Assembly (NCBI RefSeq): GCF_031729055.1
Contig: NZ_JAVMIP010000012.1
Coordinates: forward strand, 34,705-98,704
Direction of reading: 5' to 3'
DNA: 64,000 bases
DNA from: Pseudocalidococcus azoricus BACA0444
Lineage (GTDB): Bacteria; Cyanobacteriota; Cyanobacteriia; Thermosynechococcales; Thermosynechococcaceae
The notes under the pieces are model-generated. The model had not been told where the DNA came from, searched no databases, and worked only from the letters and a program-made list of their open reading frames with translations. Shown piece by piece: positions 18,180 to 27,501 of this stretch. The position numbers and the translations under genes are program-made. The number at the start of each line of letters is the position of its first letter. Positions within the stretch are counted from its first letter, which is position 1.

Positions 18180-19202
18180 ATGGACTACCGGGAAGCAGGG
18201 GTAGATGTCCAGGCCGGGCGGGATTTTGTCCAACAGATTCGGGGCTTAGTGGCCAAGACCCAGCGACCTGAGGTTTTAGGGGGACTGGGGGGGTTTGCTG
18301 GATATTTTGAATTGCCCAGTGGCTATCAGCAGCCTGTTTTAGTCTCGGGAACCGATGGGGTCGGCACCAAGCTGAAAATTGCCCAGGCCATGGGTCAACA
18401 TCAGACGATTGGCATTGATTTAGTCGCCATGTGTGTCAATGATGTCCTGACTTCTGGAGCCAAACCCCTCTTTTTTCTTGATTACTTGGCAACGGGAAAA
18501 CTTGACCCCCAGGCCTTGGTGGATGTGGTGGCCGGCATAGCTCGCGCCTGTGAGGAAGTTGGTTGTGCCTTGTTGGGGGGAGAAACGGCGGAAATGCCGG
18601 GATTTTATGCACCAGGGGAGTATGACTTGGCCGGTTTTTGTGTCGGAATTGTCGAAAAGGCACGGTTATCAATAGAGGTGAATCTGGGGGATGTGGTGAT
18701 TGGCCTGGCCAGTAGTGGAGTCCATAGCAATGGCTTTAGTTTGGTGCGGCGGATTATGGAAACCAAGGGCTGGGCCTGGACTGATCAGGTTTTGGAATTA
18801 GGGAAAAAATCCTTAGGGGAAATTTTCTTAACTCCGACCCAACTCTATGTTGCCCCTGTTCAAGCGGCCCTCCAAGCTGGCCTGGAGATTCATGGCATGG
18901 CCCACATTACTGGGGGGGGCTTACCGGAAAATTTACCCCGTTGCCTCGGGTCTGATCAAAGTATTGCCATTGAGTCGGGGGCCTGGGCGGTTCCAGAATT
19001 ATTTGACTGGTTACAATTTCAAGGCGAAGTCAGTCCCGCGGCCATGTATGAGACCTTTAATATGGGGATTGGGTATTGCCTGATTGTCCCCCCAGCCGAA
19101 GCCCAGGCCGCCCAAGCATTTTTCCAGGTCCAGGGTCTTAGGAGTGACATCATCGGCAGCGTGATTTCTGGCAATGGTGAATTACTCGGTTTGCCCACTT
19201 AA
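18180..19202 (+). CDS. purM: Phosphoribosylformylglycinamidine cyclo-ligase (AIR synthetase)
   Basis: This enzyme closes the imidazole ring of AIR in purine synthesis using ATP. Hallmarks are [13 protein letters not shown], the region around [31 protein letters not shown] and [14 protein letters not shown] choose the ATG at 18180, giving [17 protein letters not shown] (340 residues), because GAGGAAAAC lies directly before it. The longer open frame from a TTG at 18072 adds 36 unlikely residues. It follows the long AT-rich gap and is followed after 40 bp by a tyrosine recombinase on the same strand. Confidence 0.95.
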   Translation: MDYREAGVDVQAGRDFVQQIRGLVAKTQRPEVLGGLGGFAGYFELPSGYQQPVLVSGTDGVGTKLKIAQAMGQHQTIGIDLVAMCVNDVLTSGAKPLFFLDYLATGKLDPQALVDVVAGIARACEEVGCALLGGETAEMPGFYAPGEYDLAGFCVGIVEKARLSIEVNLGDVVIGLASSGVHSNGFSLVRRIMETKGWAWTDQVLELGKKSLGEIFLTPTQLYVAPVQAALQAGLEIHGMAHITGGGLPENLPRCLGSDQSIAIESGAWAVPELFDWLQFQGEVSPAAMYETFNMGIGYCLIVPPAEAQAAQAFFQVQGLRSDIIGSVISGNGELLGLPT

Positions 19203-19242
19203 GGGATTCAGCATCTAAGTATTTTTTGGCCTTGTCTCTGTC

Positions 19243-20412
19243 ATGCCCCGCAATCCTAGCCAACAGGTTTCATTCACCACAGAACTTGCCCAAGTCAATA
19301 CCCGCTTAAAAGTGGCGCGTCTTGGCCTACAACTGGAACAACGGGGACAGAAACTTAATCTCCGGGGCATTTTTCCGCCTAAGCCCGACAGTCATCGCTT
19401 AGTTCCCCATCAGCAACGCCTCAGTTTGGGCCTTCCCGCAACCCCCCCAGGCCTGGAAATGGCGGAACGAAAGGCGATGGAGATTGCCCTACTCCTGATC
19501 CAAGGTCGTTTTGATTGGCAGCCCTATCTTTCCCCCATTAAGCACTTAGGCCCAGATGCCACCGTTGCGGATCAAGTTTTCGCATTCCAGGCCCATTTTT
19601 TTAACCAGCCCCCCACCCTCGGACAACGCTCCACCTGGTCAACGGCCTACCGTCCCTATTTTCGGAAACTGGAAGCCCTCGCCGCTACCCGCAAAAATAT
19701 TTCCCTTGTCGAACTGATTTATGCCACGATTCAATCCACCCCTGCCAATTCCCGCAGTCGCCAGGCCTGTTGTACCGCGATGCAAGCCCTGAGCCAATTT
19801 TTAGAAATCAAACTCCCCTTACCCCTGGCCAACTTTGCTGGACATTACAGCCCCACCCGCACCCAACGCCGTCAACTGCCCAGCGATACGGAAATTCTCC
19901 ATTACTACAAGCAAATCCCCAACCCGGCCTGGCGTTTTGTCTATGGCATTATGGCCACCTATGGGTTACGCAACCATGAGGTCTTTTTTTGCGACTACAG
20001 CGGCCTGCGAGATCAGGAACCCGAAGCCGTCATTGAAGTTCTGGATACGACTAAAACCGGGGGGCATCAAGTTTGGCCGTTTTTGCCGGAGTGGGTTGAA
20101 ACCTTAAAGCTATACGATATTAACTTGCCAACGGTGAATACGGATCTAAGAACGACTACTCTCCAACGGATTGGCCAACGGGTAACTCAACAATTTAGCC
20201 GCTATCAAATTCCCTTTAGTCCCTATGATCTCCGCCATGCCTGGGCCGTGCGCACGATTCATATTGGTTTACCGGATACCGTCTCAGCCCGGATGATGGG
20301 CCATTCCGTAGCCATTCACACCCGCACCTATCATCGTTGGATTACAAGACGGGATCAACAACAGGCCGTTACCGCAGCCCGCCAACGCTGGGGAGTTTTA
20401 CAGGGGAATTGA
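19243..20412 (+). CDS. Tyrosine recombinase / integrase family protein
   Basis: This protein of 389 residues has the catalytic domain of tyrosine recombinases at its C-terminal half. Visible are the first Arg in ATYGLRNHEV, the box YDLRHAWAVR (the usual His of HxxR is Tyr here), MMGHS, and the nucleophile Tyr in HTRTYHRW. The N-terminal 170 residues form a helical core-binding-like region (TLGQRSTWSTAYRPYFRKLEAL). No tRNA, attachment repeat or phage gene is adjacent, so it may be a resident recombinase rather than part of a current island. It is followed by the duplicated DUF29 genes. The family is well supported; the substrate site is unknown. Confidence 0.82.
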   Translation: MPRNPSQQVSFTTELAQVNTRLKVARLGLQLEQRGQKLNLRGIFPPKPDSHRLVPHQQRLSLGLPATPPGLEMAERKAMEIALLLIQGRFDWQPYLSPIKHLGPDATVADQVFAFQAHFFNQPPTLGQRSTWSTAYRPYFRKLEALAATRKNISLVELIYATIQSTPANSRSRQACCTAMQALSQFLEIKLPLPLANFAGHYSPTRTQRRQLPSDTEILHYYKQIPNPAWRFVYGIMATYGLRNHEVFFCDYSGLRDQEPEAVIEVLDTTKTGGHQVWPFLPEWVETLKLYDINLPTVNTDLRTTTLQRIGQRVTQQFSRYQIPFSPYDLRHAWAVRTIHIGLPDTVSARMMGHSVAIHTRTYHRWITRRDQQQAVTAARQRWGVLQGN

Positions 20413-20442
20413 TCACAGTCATATCCTCGCTTGATTTATATT

Positions 20443-20922
20443 TTAGGACTGCTTTTGCTGGCTCAACTTCACTAAAAATTCCGGTGAAACTAACTCCTCA
20501 ATGGTTTGGGTCAAGCTCCAGGCCTGGGGAAATGCCACGTTAGGATAATTTGCGTTGACTTCTTCAAGGGCATCCGTCCAAATCTCCGGGAATTGCGCGT
20601 GGGCATAGTTTTTTAGGCTGGGGGAATCTTTCAGGATTTGCCGGAGTTGTCGTTGTTGTTCCCGAATCGTCGCGTCCCAACCTCGGTAATCTTGTCTAGA
20701 CGGAACATAAAGACGCTTGAGATAATGGCAGACTAGGACAAACAGACGACTTTTTAACTCCCGCCGCTCTCGATTCGCCAAGCTTTCAATTTCCTCAATT
20801 AAGTTCTCAATATCTAAGTCATTAAAGTCGTGTTGCTTGAGGCGGGTGATCGTTTCTTGATACCACAGCATTAAATCCTGGTCATAGAGATCCTGGGAAA
20901 TTTTAGTGGGGGTAAGCGTCAT
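20443..20922 (-). CDS. DUF29 family protein, copy 1
   Basis: This 159-residue protein belongs to DUF29, a cyanobacteria-rich family of unknown function. The characteristic N-terminus is DLYDQDLMLWYQETITRLKQ, then IENLIEEIESLANRERRELKSRL, CHYLKRLYVPSRQDYRGWDATI, and a C-terminal amphipathic part. It is almost identical to the next copy, with differences such as KQHDF versus KEHDF and the tails LSQQKQS versus LNQQTQP. The overlapping stop is convergent with the recombinase gene. Both copies keep open frames, so the duplication is probably recent. Confidence 0.85.
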   Translation of the reverse strand: MTLTPTKISQDLYDQDLMLWYQETITRLKQHDFNDLDIENLIEEIESLANRERRELKSRLFVLVCHYLKRLYVPSRQDYRGWDATIREQQRQLRQILKDSPSLKNYAHAQFPEIWTDALEEVNANYPNVAFPQAWSLTQTIEELVSPEFLVKLSQQKQS

Positions 20923-20964
20923 AAGGACTGGCCTGGGTCATGTCTGAAATGTACTGGAAAGCTA
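20454..20964 (-). repeat. Tandem duplication, unit 1 (DUF29)
   Basis: A stretch of about 511 bp is repeated 554 bp downstream, covering almost the whole DUF29 gene plus 40 bp upstream of its start. By eye only around a dozen bases differ. The 43 bp between the units is not shared. Confidence 0.85.
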
Positions 20965-20996
20965 CGAACTCTATAAGTTAACCAAACGCTGGATGA

Positions 20997-21476
20997 TTAT
21001 GGCTGTGTTTGCTGGTTTAACTTCACTAAAAATTCCGGTGAAACTAACTCATCAATAGTTTGGGTCAAGCTCCAGGCCTGGGGAAATGCCACGTTAGGAT
21101 AATTTGCGTTGACTTCTTCAAGGGCATCCGTCCAAATCTCCGGGAATTGCGCGTGGGCATAGTTTTTTAGGCTGGGGGAATCTTTCAGGATTTGCCGGAG
21201 TTGTCGTTGTTGTTCCCGAATCGTCGCGTCCCAACCTCGGTAATCTTGTCTAGACGGAACATAAAGACGCTTGAGATAATGGCAGACTAGGACAAACAGA
21301 CGACTTTTTAACTCCCGCCGCTCTCGATTCGCCAAGCTTTCAATTTCCTCAATTAAGTTCTCAATATCTAAATCATTAAAGTCGTGTTCCTTGAGGCGGG
21401 TGATGGTTTCTTGATACCACAGCATTAAATCCTGGTCATAGAGATCAGTGGAAATTTTAGTGGGGGTAAGCGTCAT
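20997..21476 (-). CDS. DUF29 family protein, copy 2
   Basis: This is the second tandem copy, also 159 residues. It keeps all conserved positions of copy 1, including the IENLIEEIESLANRERREL helix and the YVPSRQDYRGW segment. The upstream 40 bp (with GGCCTGGGTCATGTCTGAA) are also shared, so both copies probably carry the same start signals. Upstream of it the dispersed repeat copy C begins after about 65 bp. No function is known for the family; some DUF29 genes sit near toxin-like or mobile loci. Confidence 0.85.
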   Translation of the reverse strand: MTLTPTKISTDLYDQDLMLWYQETITRLKEHDFNDLDIENLIEEIESLANRERRELKSRLFVLVCHYLKRLYVPSRQDYRGWDATIREQQRQLRQILKDSPSLKNYAHAQFPEIWTDALEEVNANYPNVAFPQAWSLTQTIDELVSPEFLVKLNQQTQP

Positions 21477-21518
21477 AAAGACTGGCCTGGGTCATGTCTG
21501 AAATGTACTGGAAAGCTA
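21008..21518 (-). repeat. Tandem duplication, unit 2 (DUF29)
   Basis: This is the second unit of the 511-bp direct repeat. The shared sequence ends at GAAAGCTA in both copies. Unit 2 adjoins dispersed repeat copy C. Confidence 0.85.
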
Positions 21519-21539
21519 TCAACCATCATAAGGCAGGTA

Positions 21540-21615
21540 CTATCGTGTTACTCATTGAGGGTGAGAGGGAGACCAGTCAGACAATGCTTGATGGGCAGTC
21601 TTTTTGACATTTCTA
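21540..21615 (-). repeat. Dispersed repeat, copy C
   Basis: Read on the minus strand this contains AGAAATGTCAAAAAGACTGCC, CATCAAGCATT, TCTCACCCT and AATGAGTAAC, matching copy B base by base with about 15 differences. It lies between the DUF29 duplication and the M16 peptidase gene. Confidence 0.6.
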
Positions 21616-21745
21616 CTCTTTCAGAACAGCCTGCGTAACGCGATAACTTTGGGTCTTTTAGGATTAAGTCACCGGACGCATAAACTTCAGAGATAATCAA
21701 AAGAACCCCAATTTAGCGGTTACTGGCCCCCTACTGTTTTCCCCT

Positions 21746-24418
21746 ATGTCTCCAACCCTCACTTCTGTGTCCCTCACCGCCAACGTGCTTAAAACTGAAC
21801 TGGATAATGGCCTGGTGGTGCTGCTTAAGGAAATTCGGACAGCCCCAGTGGTGAGTTTGCAGGTGTGGTATCGGGTTGGTTCCGCTCAAGAAGCCCCAGG
21901 CCAGAATGGGATTGCCCACCAACTCGAACATTTAATGTTTAAGGGAACCCAAAGCCGGCCAATTCAGTTTGGGCAGTTATTTAGTGCGATTGGCAGCCAG
22001 ACGAATGCCTTTACCAGCTATGACATGACGGCCTATTTCCATACCGTGCGGGCGAGTCAGTTGGAGCCGTTGTTGATCCTCGAAGCCGACCGGATGGTAA
22101 ACACAGATATTTCCCCCAATCAACTCAGCAGCGAAAAACGGGTCGTGATTTCGGAACTCCAAGGCTATGAGAACAGCCCGGAATATCGCCTCAGTCGCAC
22201 CTTAATGAATACGCTCTATCCCAATCATGCCTATGGCTTACCTGTGGGGGGAACCGTTGCTGATGTGGAGAGTTTTAGTTTAGAGGCTGTGCAGAGTTAT
22301 TACCGCCAGTTTTATCGCCCCGACAACGCTGTGATTGTGATTACCGGAGATATTGAAGCGGAACCGACTTTGCAACTGGTAGAGGATATTTTTGGGGCAA
22401 TTCCCAGGCCAGGTTTACCCTTAGCCAATTTCACCCCGACCCCGCCCACCCCAGGCCCCGTTCCCCAACAGCCAATCACTCTTTCAGAACCCGGCAGCGC
22501 GCCCCTGTTACAGATTTTGTATCCCCTCCCGGCCTGGACAGATCCCGATTTTGCCGCCATTGAAGTTTTGGATGCGATTTTGACCGCCGGCCGCAGTTCG
22601 AGGTTATATCAAGCCCTAGTCGAAACCGGATTAGCCAGTTCAGTCAGTGCCTATGCTGCCGGATTACAGGCCGGGGGCTGGTATGAAGTGGATGCGGTGG
22701 CCACCTTAGAAACCAGCCTCGAAGAAATTTTAGAGGTTCTCCAGGCCGAGATTAGCCAAATTCAAAGCGAACTCGTCTCAGCTGCCGAACTGGATCAAGC
22801 CAAAACCCAACTCCAAGCCCACTTTATTTTGCGAAACCGCGATATTGACAGCCAGGCCGGACAGTTAGCCTACGATCAAGTTGTCACCGGCGATTATCAC
22901 TTCAGCGAAACCCTTTTAACCCGCATTACCCAAGTCACCGCGGCCGATATTCAACGGGTGGCCCAAACCTATCTGGTGACTGAAAAAGCGATTCAAGGGC
23001 AATTTATCCCGAGCGAACTCACCGCCACCTCGCCCCAGGCCAGCGGAATGCAAACCAGTGAAGATTTTAGCCCCGGGATTCCCGTGGATCCGGCCGCTGT
23101 GGCCCAATTTTTGCCCCCTGTTACCCACGAACCGCCCCACTCCCACCAGGCCTTGCCGGAAAAATTCACCCTCAAAAATGGCTTACGGATTTTATTGTTA
23201 CGGGATACCAGCACGCCCACGGTGACCTTAAGCGGCCATATTCAAGCCGGAACTGCCTATGATTTGCAAACGAAACCCGGTGTGGCCAATTTAACCGCGG
23301 AAAATGTCGGCAATGGCACCAAAACTAAGACTGCATTGGAACTGGCCCAAGGTTTAGAATCCCGCGGGGCTGGCCTGGAGTTGGCGGCATTTCGCGAAGG
23401 CGTGGATTTGGATGGCTATGTTTTGTCGCCGGATTTATCGTTACTGTTAGAAACCTTGGCCGATATTCTCCAAAATGCGACATTCCCCGAAGCTGAATTG
23501 AACCGCAGTCGTCAACGGGCCTTAACGGATTTACAGATGGATTTAGATGATCCGAATCGGGTGGCAAGGCGCGTCTTTCAGCAAACCATTTATCCCAGCA
23601 ATCATCCCCTGCATTCCTTTCCCACCCTTGAAACAACCCAGGCCATTACCCGTGATGATTTAATTCAGTTTTATCAGCAGCAATACACGCCAGAAAACAC
23701 GATTCTAACCCTAGTTGGAAATTTTGAAATTGAGACGGTTTTAGCTGAATTAGAAACCCTGTTCGGGGCCTGGTCAAACAATCTAAACTCTCTGAAGTTA
23801 AACATCCCAAACATTGAGTTACCTAAACAAAATTCCTTTACTAATCCTGTCTTACCCGGCAAAACCCAGGCCATTACCTATTTAGGACATCAGGGGATTG
23901 AACGGCGAGATCCCCGGTTTTACGCGGCCCTCCTGCTCAATCACATCCTTGGGGGCGATACCTTAGCCAGCCGGTTGGGTGTAGAAATTCGGGATCGTCT
24001 CGGCTTAACCTATGGAATTTACAGTTACTTTGCTGCCGGACAACATCCTGGGCCGTTCGTGATCCAAATGCAAACCGCCGCTGAAGACACCCCCCCGGCC
24101 ATCACGGCTACCCTATCTCTCCTCAAACAACTCAAAGAATCTGGGATCACTGAAGCCGAACTGGCCGCCGCCAAACGCACCCTGATGAATAGCCATCCGG
24201 TGGATTTAGCCAACTTGGATCAACTGGCCCGCTCGATTTTGGCTCAGGAAATTATTGGCCTCCCCACAACTGAAATTCGCGACTTTCCCAACCATTTAGC
24301 CGCAGTCATGTTAGAAGATGTTGAAAACGTGATTCAAGAGTTGATCCACCCCGAAAATATGGTGATTGTCTCCGCGGGGCCTGGGGTAAACGCACCGGAA
24401 CTTCTCACCGCGACTTAA
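21746..24418 (+). CDS. M16 family metallopeptidase, two-domain
   Basis: This zinc peptidase of 890 residues has two M16 repeats. The first carries the inverted zinc motif HQLEH near residue 57, with the downstream Glu in the ELQGYENSPEYRLSRT region, followed by the conserved NTLYPNHAYG and FYRPDNAVIVITGD. The second repeat starts near residue 470 (FTLKNGLRILLLRD). At the corresponding place it has no HxxEH, so it is probably structural, as in processing-peptidase pairs fused into one chain. No signal peptide is visible. Its stop codon overlaps by four bases the stop of the convergent adaptor gene. The role in cyanobacteria is likely general proteolysis. Confidence 0.9.
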   Translation: MSPTLTSVSLTANVLKTELDNGLVVLLKEIRTAPVVSLQVWYRVGSAQEAPGQNGIAHQLEHLMFKGTQSRPIQFGQLFSAIGSQTNAFTSYDMTAYFHTVRASQLEPLLILEADRMVNTDISPNQLSSEKRVVISELQGYENSPEYRLSRTLMNTLYPNHAYGLPVGGTVADVESFSLEAVQSYYRQFYRPDNAVIVITGDIEAEPTLQLVEDIFGAIPRPGLPLANFTPTPPTPGPVPQQPITLSEPGSAPLLQILYPLPAWTDPDFAAIEVLDAILTAGRSSRLYQALVETGLASSVSAYAAGLQAGGWYEVDAVATLETSLEEILEVLQAEISQIQSELVSAAELDQAKTQLQAHFILRNRDIDSQAGQLAYDQVVTGDYHFSETLLTRITQVTAADIQRVAQTYLVTEKAIQGQFIPSELTATSPQASGMQTSEDFSPGIPVDPAAVAQFLPPVTHEPPHSHQALPEKFTLKNGLRILLLRDTSTPTVTLSGHIQAGTAYDLQTKPGVANLTAENVGNGTKTKTALELAQGLESRGAGLELAAFREGVDLDGYVLSPDLSLLLETLADILQNATFPEAELNRSRQRALTDLQMDLDDPNRVARRVFQQTIYPSNHPLHSFPTLETTQAITRDDLIQFYQQQYTPENTILTLVGNFEIETVLAELETLFGAWSNNLNSLKLNIPNIELPKQNSFTNPVLPGKTQAITYLGHQGIERRDPRFYAALLLNHILGGDTLASRLGVEIRDRLGLTYGIYSYFAAGQHPGPFVIQMQTAAEDTPPAITATLSLLKQLKESGITEAELAAAKRTLMNSHPVDLANLDQLARSILAQEIIGLPTTEIRDFPNHLAAVMLEDVENVIQELIHPENMVIVSAGPGVNAPELLTAT

Positions 24419-25677
24419 CGTTCTGATAACACACTCACCCGCACTGTATCTCCAGACTTTAAGGGGCGGCCACTGCGAACCACATAGCGTTCCCCCGGAT
24501 TCAGACCCGTAACAATTTCCACCTGCCCATTGCGGCGATTGCCCAACTCCACAGCCCGCACCTCAACCTGATTATTTGTGACCACATACACTTGGCCCTC
24601 CTTAGCCGAGACATTACCCTCCTGCTCCCCAGCTAATGCACTTTGAGGTACCACAATCCGGGCCTGAGTTTCCCCTTGAAATGTCACACGGGCTAACTGA
24701 CCAGAACCAAACCGTTGTTGGGGATTATTGATCAGAATTTCAACTGGAACCAATCGGGCAGTTGCTTCGGCGGCTGGGGAAATCCGGCTGACTCGACCGG
24801 AGAGGGTTTCATTGGGGGCAGCATCAAGGGTAATCTCGGCCGATTGGCCAACTCCCAGATCCGCCGCTTCCCGTTCCGATAGCTCCACCACGACTCGGAG
24901 TTGGTTTAAGTTCCCAATCCGTAGCAATTCATTCCCCGGTTGAACCAGGTTGCCCGTTTCCGTTAAGCGTTCCAAAACAACCCCATTGAGGGGCGAGCGA
25001 ATCAGGGCATATTGGAGACGGGCCTGGGTTTGTTTGACAATGGCGGCTTGGGCTTGAACTCGGCCTTGGGCAATGGCAACCCCTTCTTGGGCCGTTTGGA
25101 CTTGGGCCTGGGTGGAGGCGAGGACTTGGCGTTGGGTCTGGGCGGTGGTTTCGGCCTGTTCGGCGGTCTGGGCGGCAATGGCTCCACTGGCTAACAACTG
25201 TTTTAAGCGGGCGGCATCGGACTGGGATTGCTGTAGATTAAGGCGGGCTTGTTCAACGGCAATGCGGGCATTATTCACCTGGGCCTGGGCCTGGACGACC
25301 TCACTGCGGCGGGCGGCTAATTCCGATTCGGCTTCAATGACGGCAGCGCGCAAAAGGGCAGCATCAAGACGAGCTAAGACCTGGCCCTGGGCCACCCGAT
25401 CCCCCACATCTACCCCTAAACTGAGCACCTGTCCCTCCACCTGGGCGCGCAAGACCACATCCTGATTCGGACGCGTCGTTCCCGTAAATGTCACCCTGCT
25501 GCCTAGGGTTCCAGGTTTAGCCACCGCCAAATCTACAGGGATTTCCGCAGAGACCGGCCTGGCCGTTGCATTAGGAGAGAGTGAAGTCTGACATCCCGCG
25601 CTCCCCCAGGCCAGGGCTACTATTAATATCCCTTGTGCAAAAACGTTCATCCGGTTCATGGCCAAAATTCTCCCCAC
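24415..25677 (-). CDS. RND/MFP efflux periplasmic adaptor lipoprotein
   Basis: This 420-residue protein resembles HlyD/AcrA adaptors that link an inner-membrane pump to the outer membrane. A signal with lipobox (ALAWGSAGC) suggests lipid anchoring; the ATG at 25659 (MNRMNVFAQ) is an alternative start. A lipoyl half-motif (VTFTGTTRPNQDVVLRAQVEGQV) precedes a long Ala/Gln-rich coiled-coil hairpin at about residues 110-215. The second lipoyl half is in IRSPLNGVVLERL, and a beta-barrel domain follows. The pump subunit is not adjacent. It is convergent with the M16 gene, with stop codons sharing TTAA. Confidence 0.88.
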   Translation of the reverse strand: MGRILAMNRMNVFAQGILIVALAWGSAGCQTSLSPNATARPVSAEIPVDLAVAKPGTLGSRVTFTGTTRPNQDVVLRAQVEGQVLSLGVDVGDRVAQGQVLARLDAALLRAAVIEAESELAARRSEVVQAQAQVNNARIAVEQARLNLQQSQSDAARLKQLLASGAIAAQTAEQAETTAQTQRQVLASTQAQVQTAQEGVAIAQGRVQAQAAIVKQTQARLQYALIRSPLNGVVLERLTETGNLVQPGNELLRIGNLNQLRVVVELSEREAADLGVGQSAEITLDAAPNETLSGRVSRISPAAEATARLVPVEILINNPQQRFGSGQLARVTFQGETQARIVVPQSALAGEQEGNVSAKEGQVYVVTNNQVEVRAVELGNRRNGQVEIVTGLNPGERYVVRSGRPLKSGDTVRVSVLSER

Positions 25678-25952
25678 GGCGACATCCCATCATTAATTAA
25701 TGCTTTGGGCCTCTTGTCATTGTCAGCCAGCTTGTGATCCATCCCAATGCTAACCATTGCCTTTTTTAATTGCGAACATTGCCTTTGATAAGACGGCTCA
25801 AACAGAGACTGGCCCAGGCCTGGGGAGGTAGATTGGCCTGGGGGAAGACTGCCAAGATTGGGAATTTTCCTGACAAAAGTTGAATGTTAAACTAGAAGGT
25901 GACAGATGCAAAGCGATCAAGACAAACCGATTCATTTACCCTCGAGGTATCT

Positions 25953-26195
25953 ATGGCTACAACGTTAGAACTCACCCACGCAAACATTGAAAAAGTCTTG
26001 GATGAACTCCGCCCTTATCTCATGGCTGATGGCGGGAATGTCGAGGTGGTTGAAGTGGAAGGGCCCATTGTCCGGCTGCGGTTGCAAGGGGCCTGTGGCT
26101 CTTGTCCGAGTTCAACCATGACGTTACGAATGGGGATTGAGCGGAAATTAAAAGAGTCCATCCCCGAAATTGCTGAGGTTGAACAGGTTTTCTAA
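25953..26195 (+). CDS. Nfu-type iron-sulfur scaffold protein
   Basis: This 80-residue protein is a NifU C-terminal domain. It has [19 protein letters not shown] and the cluster-binding CGSC (Cys48, Cys51) followed by [12 protein letters not shown]. Nfu proteins deliver [4Fe-4S] clusters, and in cyanobacteria this small form serves photosystem I maturation. I start at the ATG at 25953 because GAGG lies just upstream; the open frame extends 18 codons further upstream without an evident start signal. It is likely monocistronic. Confidence 0.9.
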   Translation: MATTLELTHANIEKVLDELRPYLMADGGNVEVVEVEGPIVRLRLQGACGSCPSSTMTLRMGIERKLKESIPEIAEVEQVF

Positions 26196-26530
26196 GGAGA
26201 TTCATCGGATATTTCAAAAACACCTATTGCCTTAGACTGGCTGGCGCGGGCTGGGGTTCAATACCGTTAGCAGCTTTTTTAATCTTTTTCAGAAACTGGC
26301 TATAGACCTAGACCCATCTGGGAAATACTACAGCCGCGCGTCCAGAAACCTATTGATCCCTTGTCCTTGCAGCTTTTACTGGGACAGGGATTTTTTGATG
26401 GATGGTCACTATCAGGCCAACGTGCCTAGGATCACAGGCCGGGCATAGATTGATCACTGTTCCTTGCGGGTGGGCCTGGGAGAATCAATCCTATGTGATG
26501 GATTACCCACCGATGTGTCCTGCTTCCTTA
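26196..26530. other. Intergenic region with terminator, nfu to REC-TPR gene
   Basis: This 335-bp stretch lies between nfu and the start chosen for the REC-TPR gene. Apart from the hairpin near 26.36-26.40 kb I see no gene here. The open frame that continues upstream of 26531 begins right after the hairpin, so its first 43 codons are probably untranslated leader. Confidence 0.5.
26355..26396 (+). terminator. Rho-independent terminator, nfu side
   Basis: GATCCCTTGTCC can pair with GGACAGGGAT (one bulged base) across a loop of about 15 bases, followed by six T. It lies 160 bp after the nfu stop and just before the REC-TPR gene. The hairpin and T run are clearly visible. Confidence 0.6.
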
Positions 26531-27370
26531 ATGGCTAAACCGATTCCCCAAAACCAAGTTGCGGCTCCCTTGATTGCTTGTATTGACGATAGTAGGACGG
26601 TGCAGCGGCAGATTTCTCTCACCCTCACGGCCGCCGGGTATAAAGTTTTGCCAATTACGAGTCCCACCCAGGCCAAGTCCCAACTCCTGGCCACTCCCCC
26701 GGCACTGATTTTGTTGGATATCGTCATGCCTGAGGTAGATGGGTATGAGCTTTGTCGGCAAATTCACCGGACTCCCGGCCTGGCTGAGATCCCCATTTTG
26801 ATGCTGACGGCTGCGGATCACCCCATTTTTCGGATTCGGGCCCGAGGTGTTGGGGCTGAGGATTTTTTATCTAAACCCATTGCCCCCGATATTTTGCTGG
26901 CACACCTGGCAAAACTACTGCATCTCGGTCAATTTCCAACTAGGAGACCTCCCATGAGACAGGATTTTGCGATACCCTCCCCCACTCCGACTCTTGACCC
27001 AAAGCCCTATTGGGACTTGGCCAGCCAACGCCTGGGCCTGAGTAACCGCCAACGCCAAACCTTAATTACAACAGGTCAAAAATTAGAGCGGGCCCTGATG
27101 AATCAACCCCAACGGGCCGATCTCTGGGAAAAGCTGGGGATGGTGTCCTACTTGCTGAATCATCTCACCCTGGCTGTTTTGGCTCTGAATAATGCCCTTA
27201 AGCTCATGCCAGAACACCATTACCACCATCGCAATTTGGGCTGGTTGGCGGAAGAGTTGCAAGAGATTGAATCAGCCATTCAGCATTACCAGGCCTGGTT
27301 AGGGGTTGTGCCTGATGATGTTTATGTCCAAGGTCGTCTAAACTTACTTCAGAGACAACCCCAAGCCTAG
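26531..27370 (+). CDS. Response regulator with C-terminal TPR-like region
   Basis: This protein of 279 residues starts at an ATG (MAKPIPQNQVAAPLIACIDDS). A receiver domain at about residues 13-140 has phospho-acceptor Asp63 in LLDIVMPEVDGYEL, acidic pocket IDDS and Lys in LSKP. The remaining part contains helix pairs typical of TPRs (WEKLGMVSYLLNHLTLAVLALNNALKL, then HRNLGWLAEELQEIESAIQHYQAWL), so it may act through protein contacts rather than DNA binding. An upstream ATG at 26402 would overlap the terminator stem region and is unlikely. It resembles the PatA-like/REC-only regulators of cyanobacteria, but no closer name can be given. Confidence 0.8.
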   Translation: MAKPIPQNQVAAPLIACIDDSRTVQRQISLTLTAAGYKVLPITSPTQAKSQLLATPPALILLDIVMPEVDGYELCRQIHRTPGLAEIPILMLTAADHPIFRIRARGVGAEDFLSKPIAPDILLAHLAKLLHLGQFPTRRPPMRQDFAIPSPTPTLDPKPYWDLASQRLGLSNRQRQTLITTGQKLERALMNQPQRADLWEKLGMVSYLLNHLTLAVLALNNALKLMPEHHYHHRNLGWLAEELQEIESAIQHYQAWLGVVPDDVYVQGRLNLLQRQPQA

Positions 27371-27501
27371 TGATCCCAGAAAACCCCAGGCAACTCCCTG
27401 TCCTAAGCGGGGTAAAATACAGGGCAAGTCAAGGTCGAGATTCATGCCGAGACTAAAGACCAATTAGATTTTTACAAGAAATAATTCTTTGCATTAAAGC
27501 T

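Noticed and set aside
19216..19247. Possible fourth copy of the dispersed repeat before the recombinase gene
   Set aside because: Only about 20 bases resemble the repeat (TTGTCTCTGTC) and the rest differs.
26402..26530. N-terminal extension of the REC-TPR protein
   Set aside because: The frame begins immediately after a terminator hairpin and lacks conserved sequence; a start at 26531 fits the receiver domain better.
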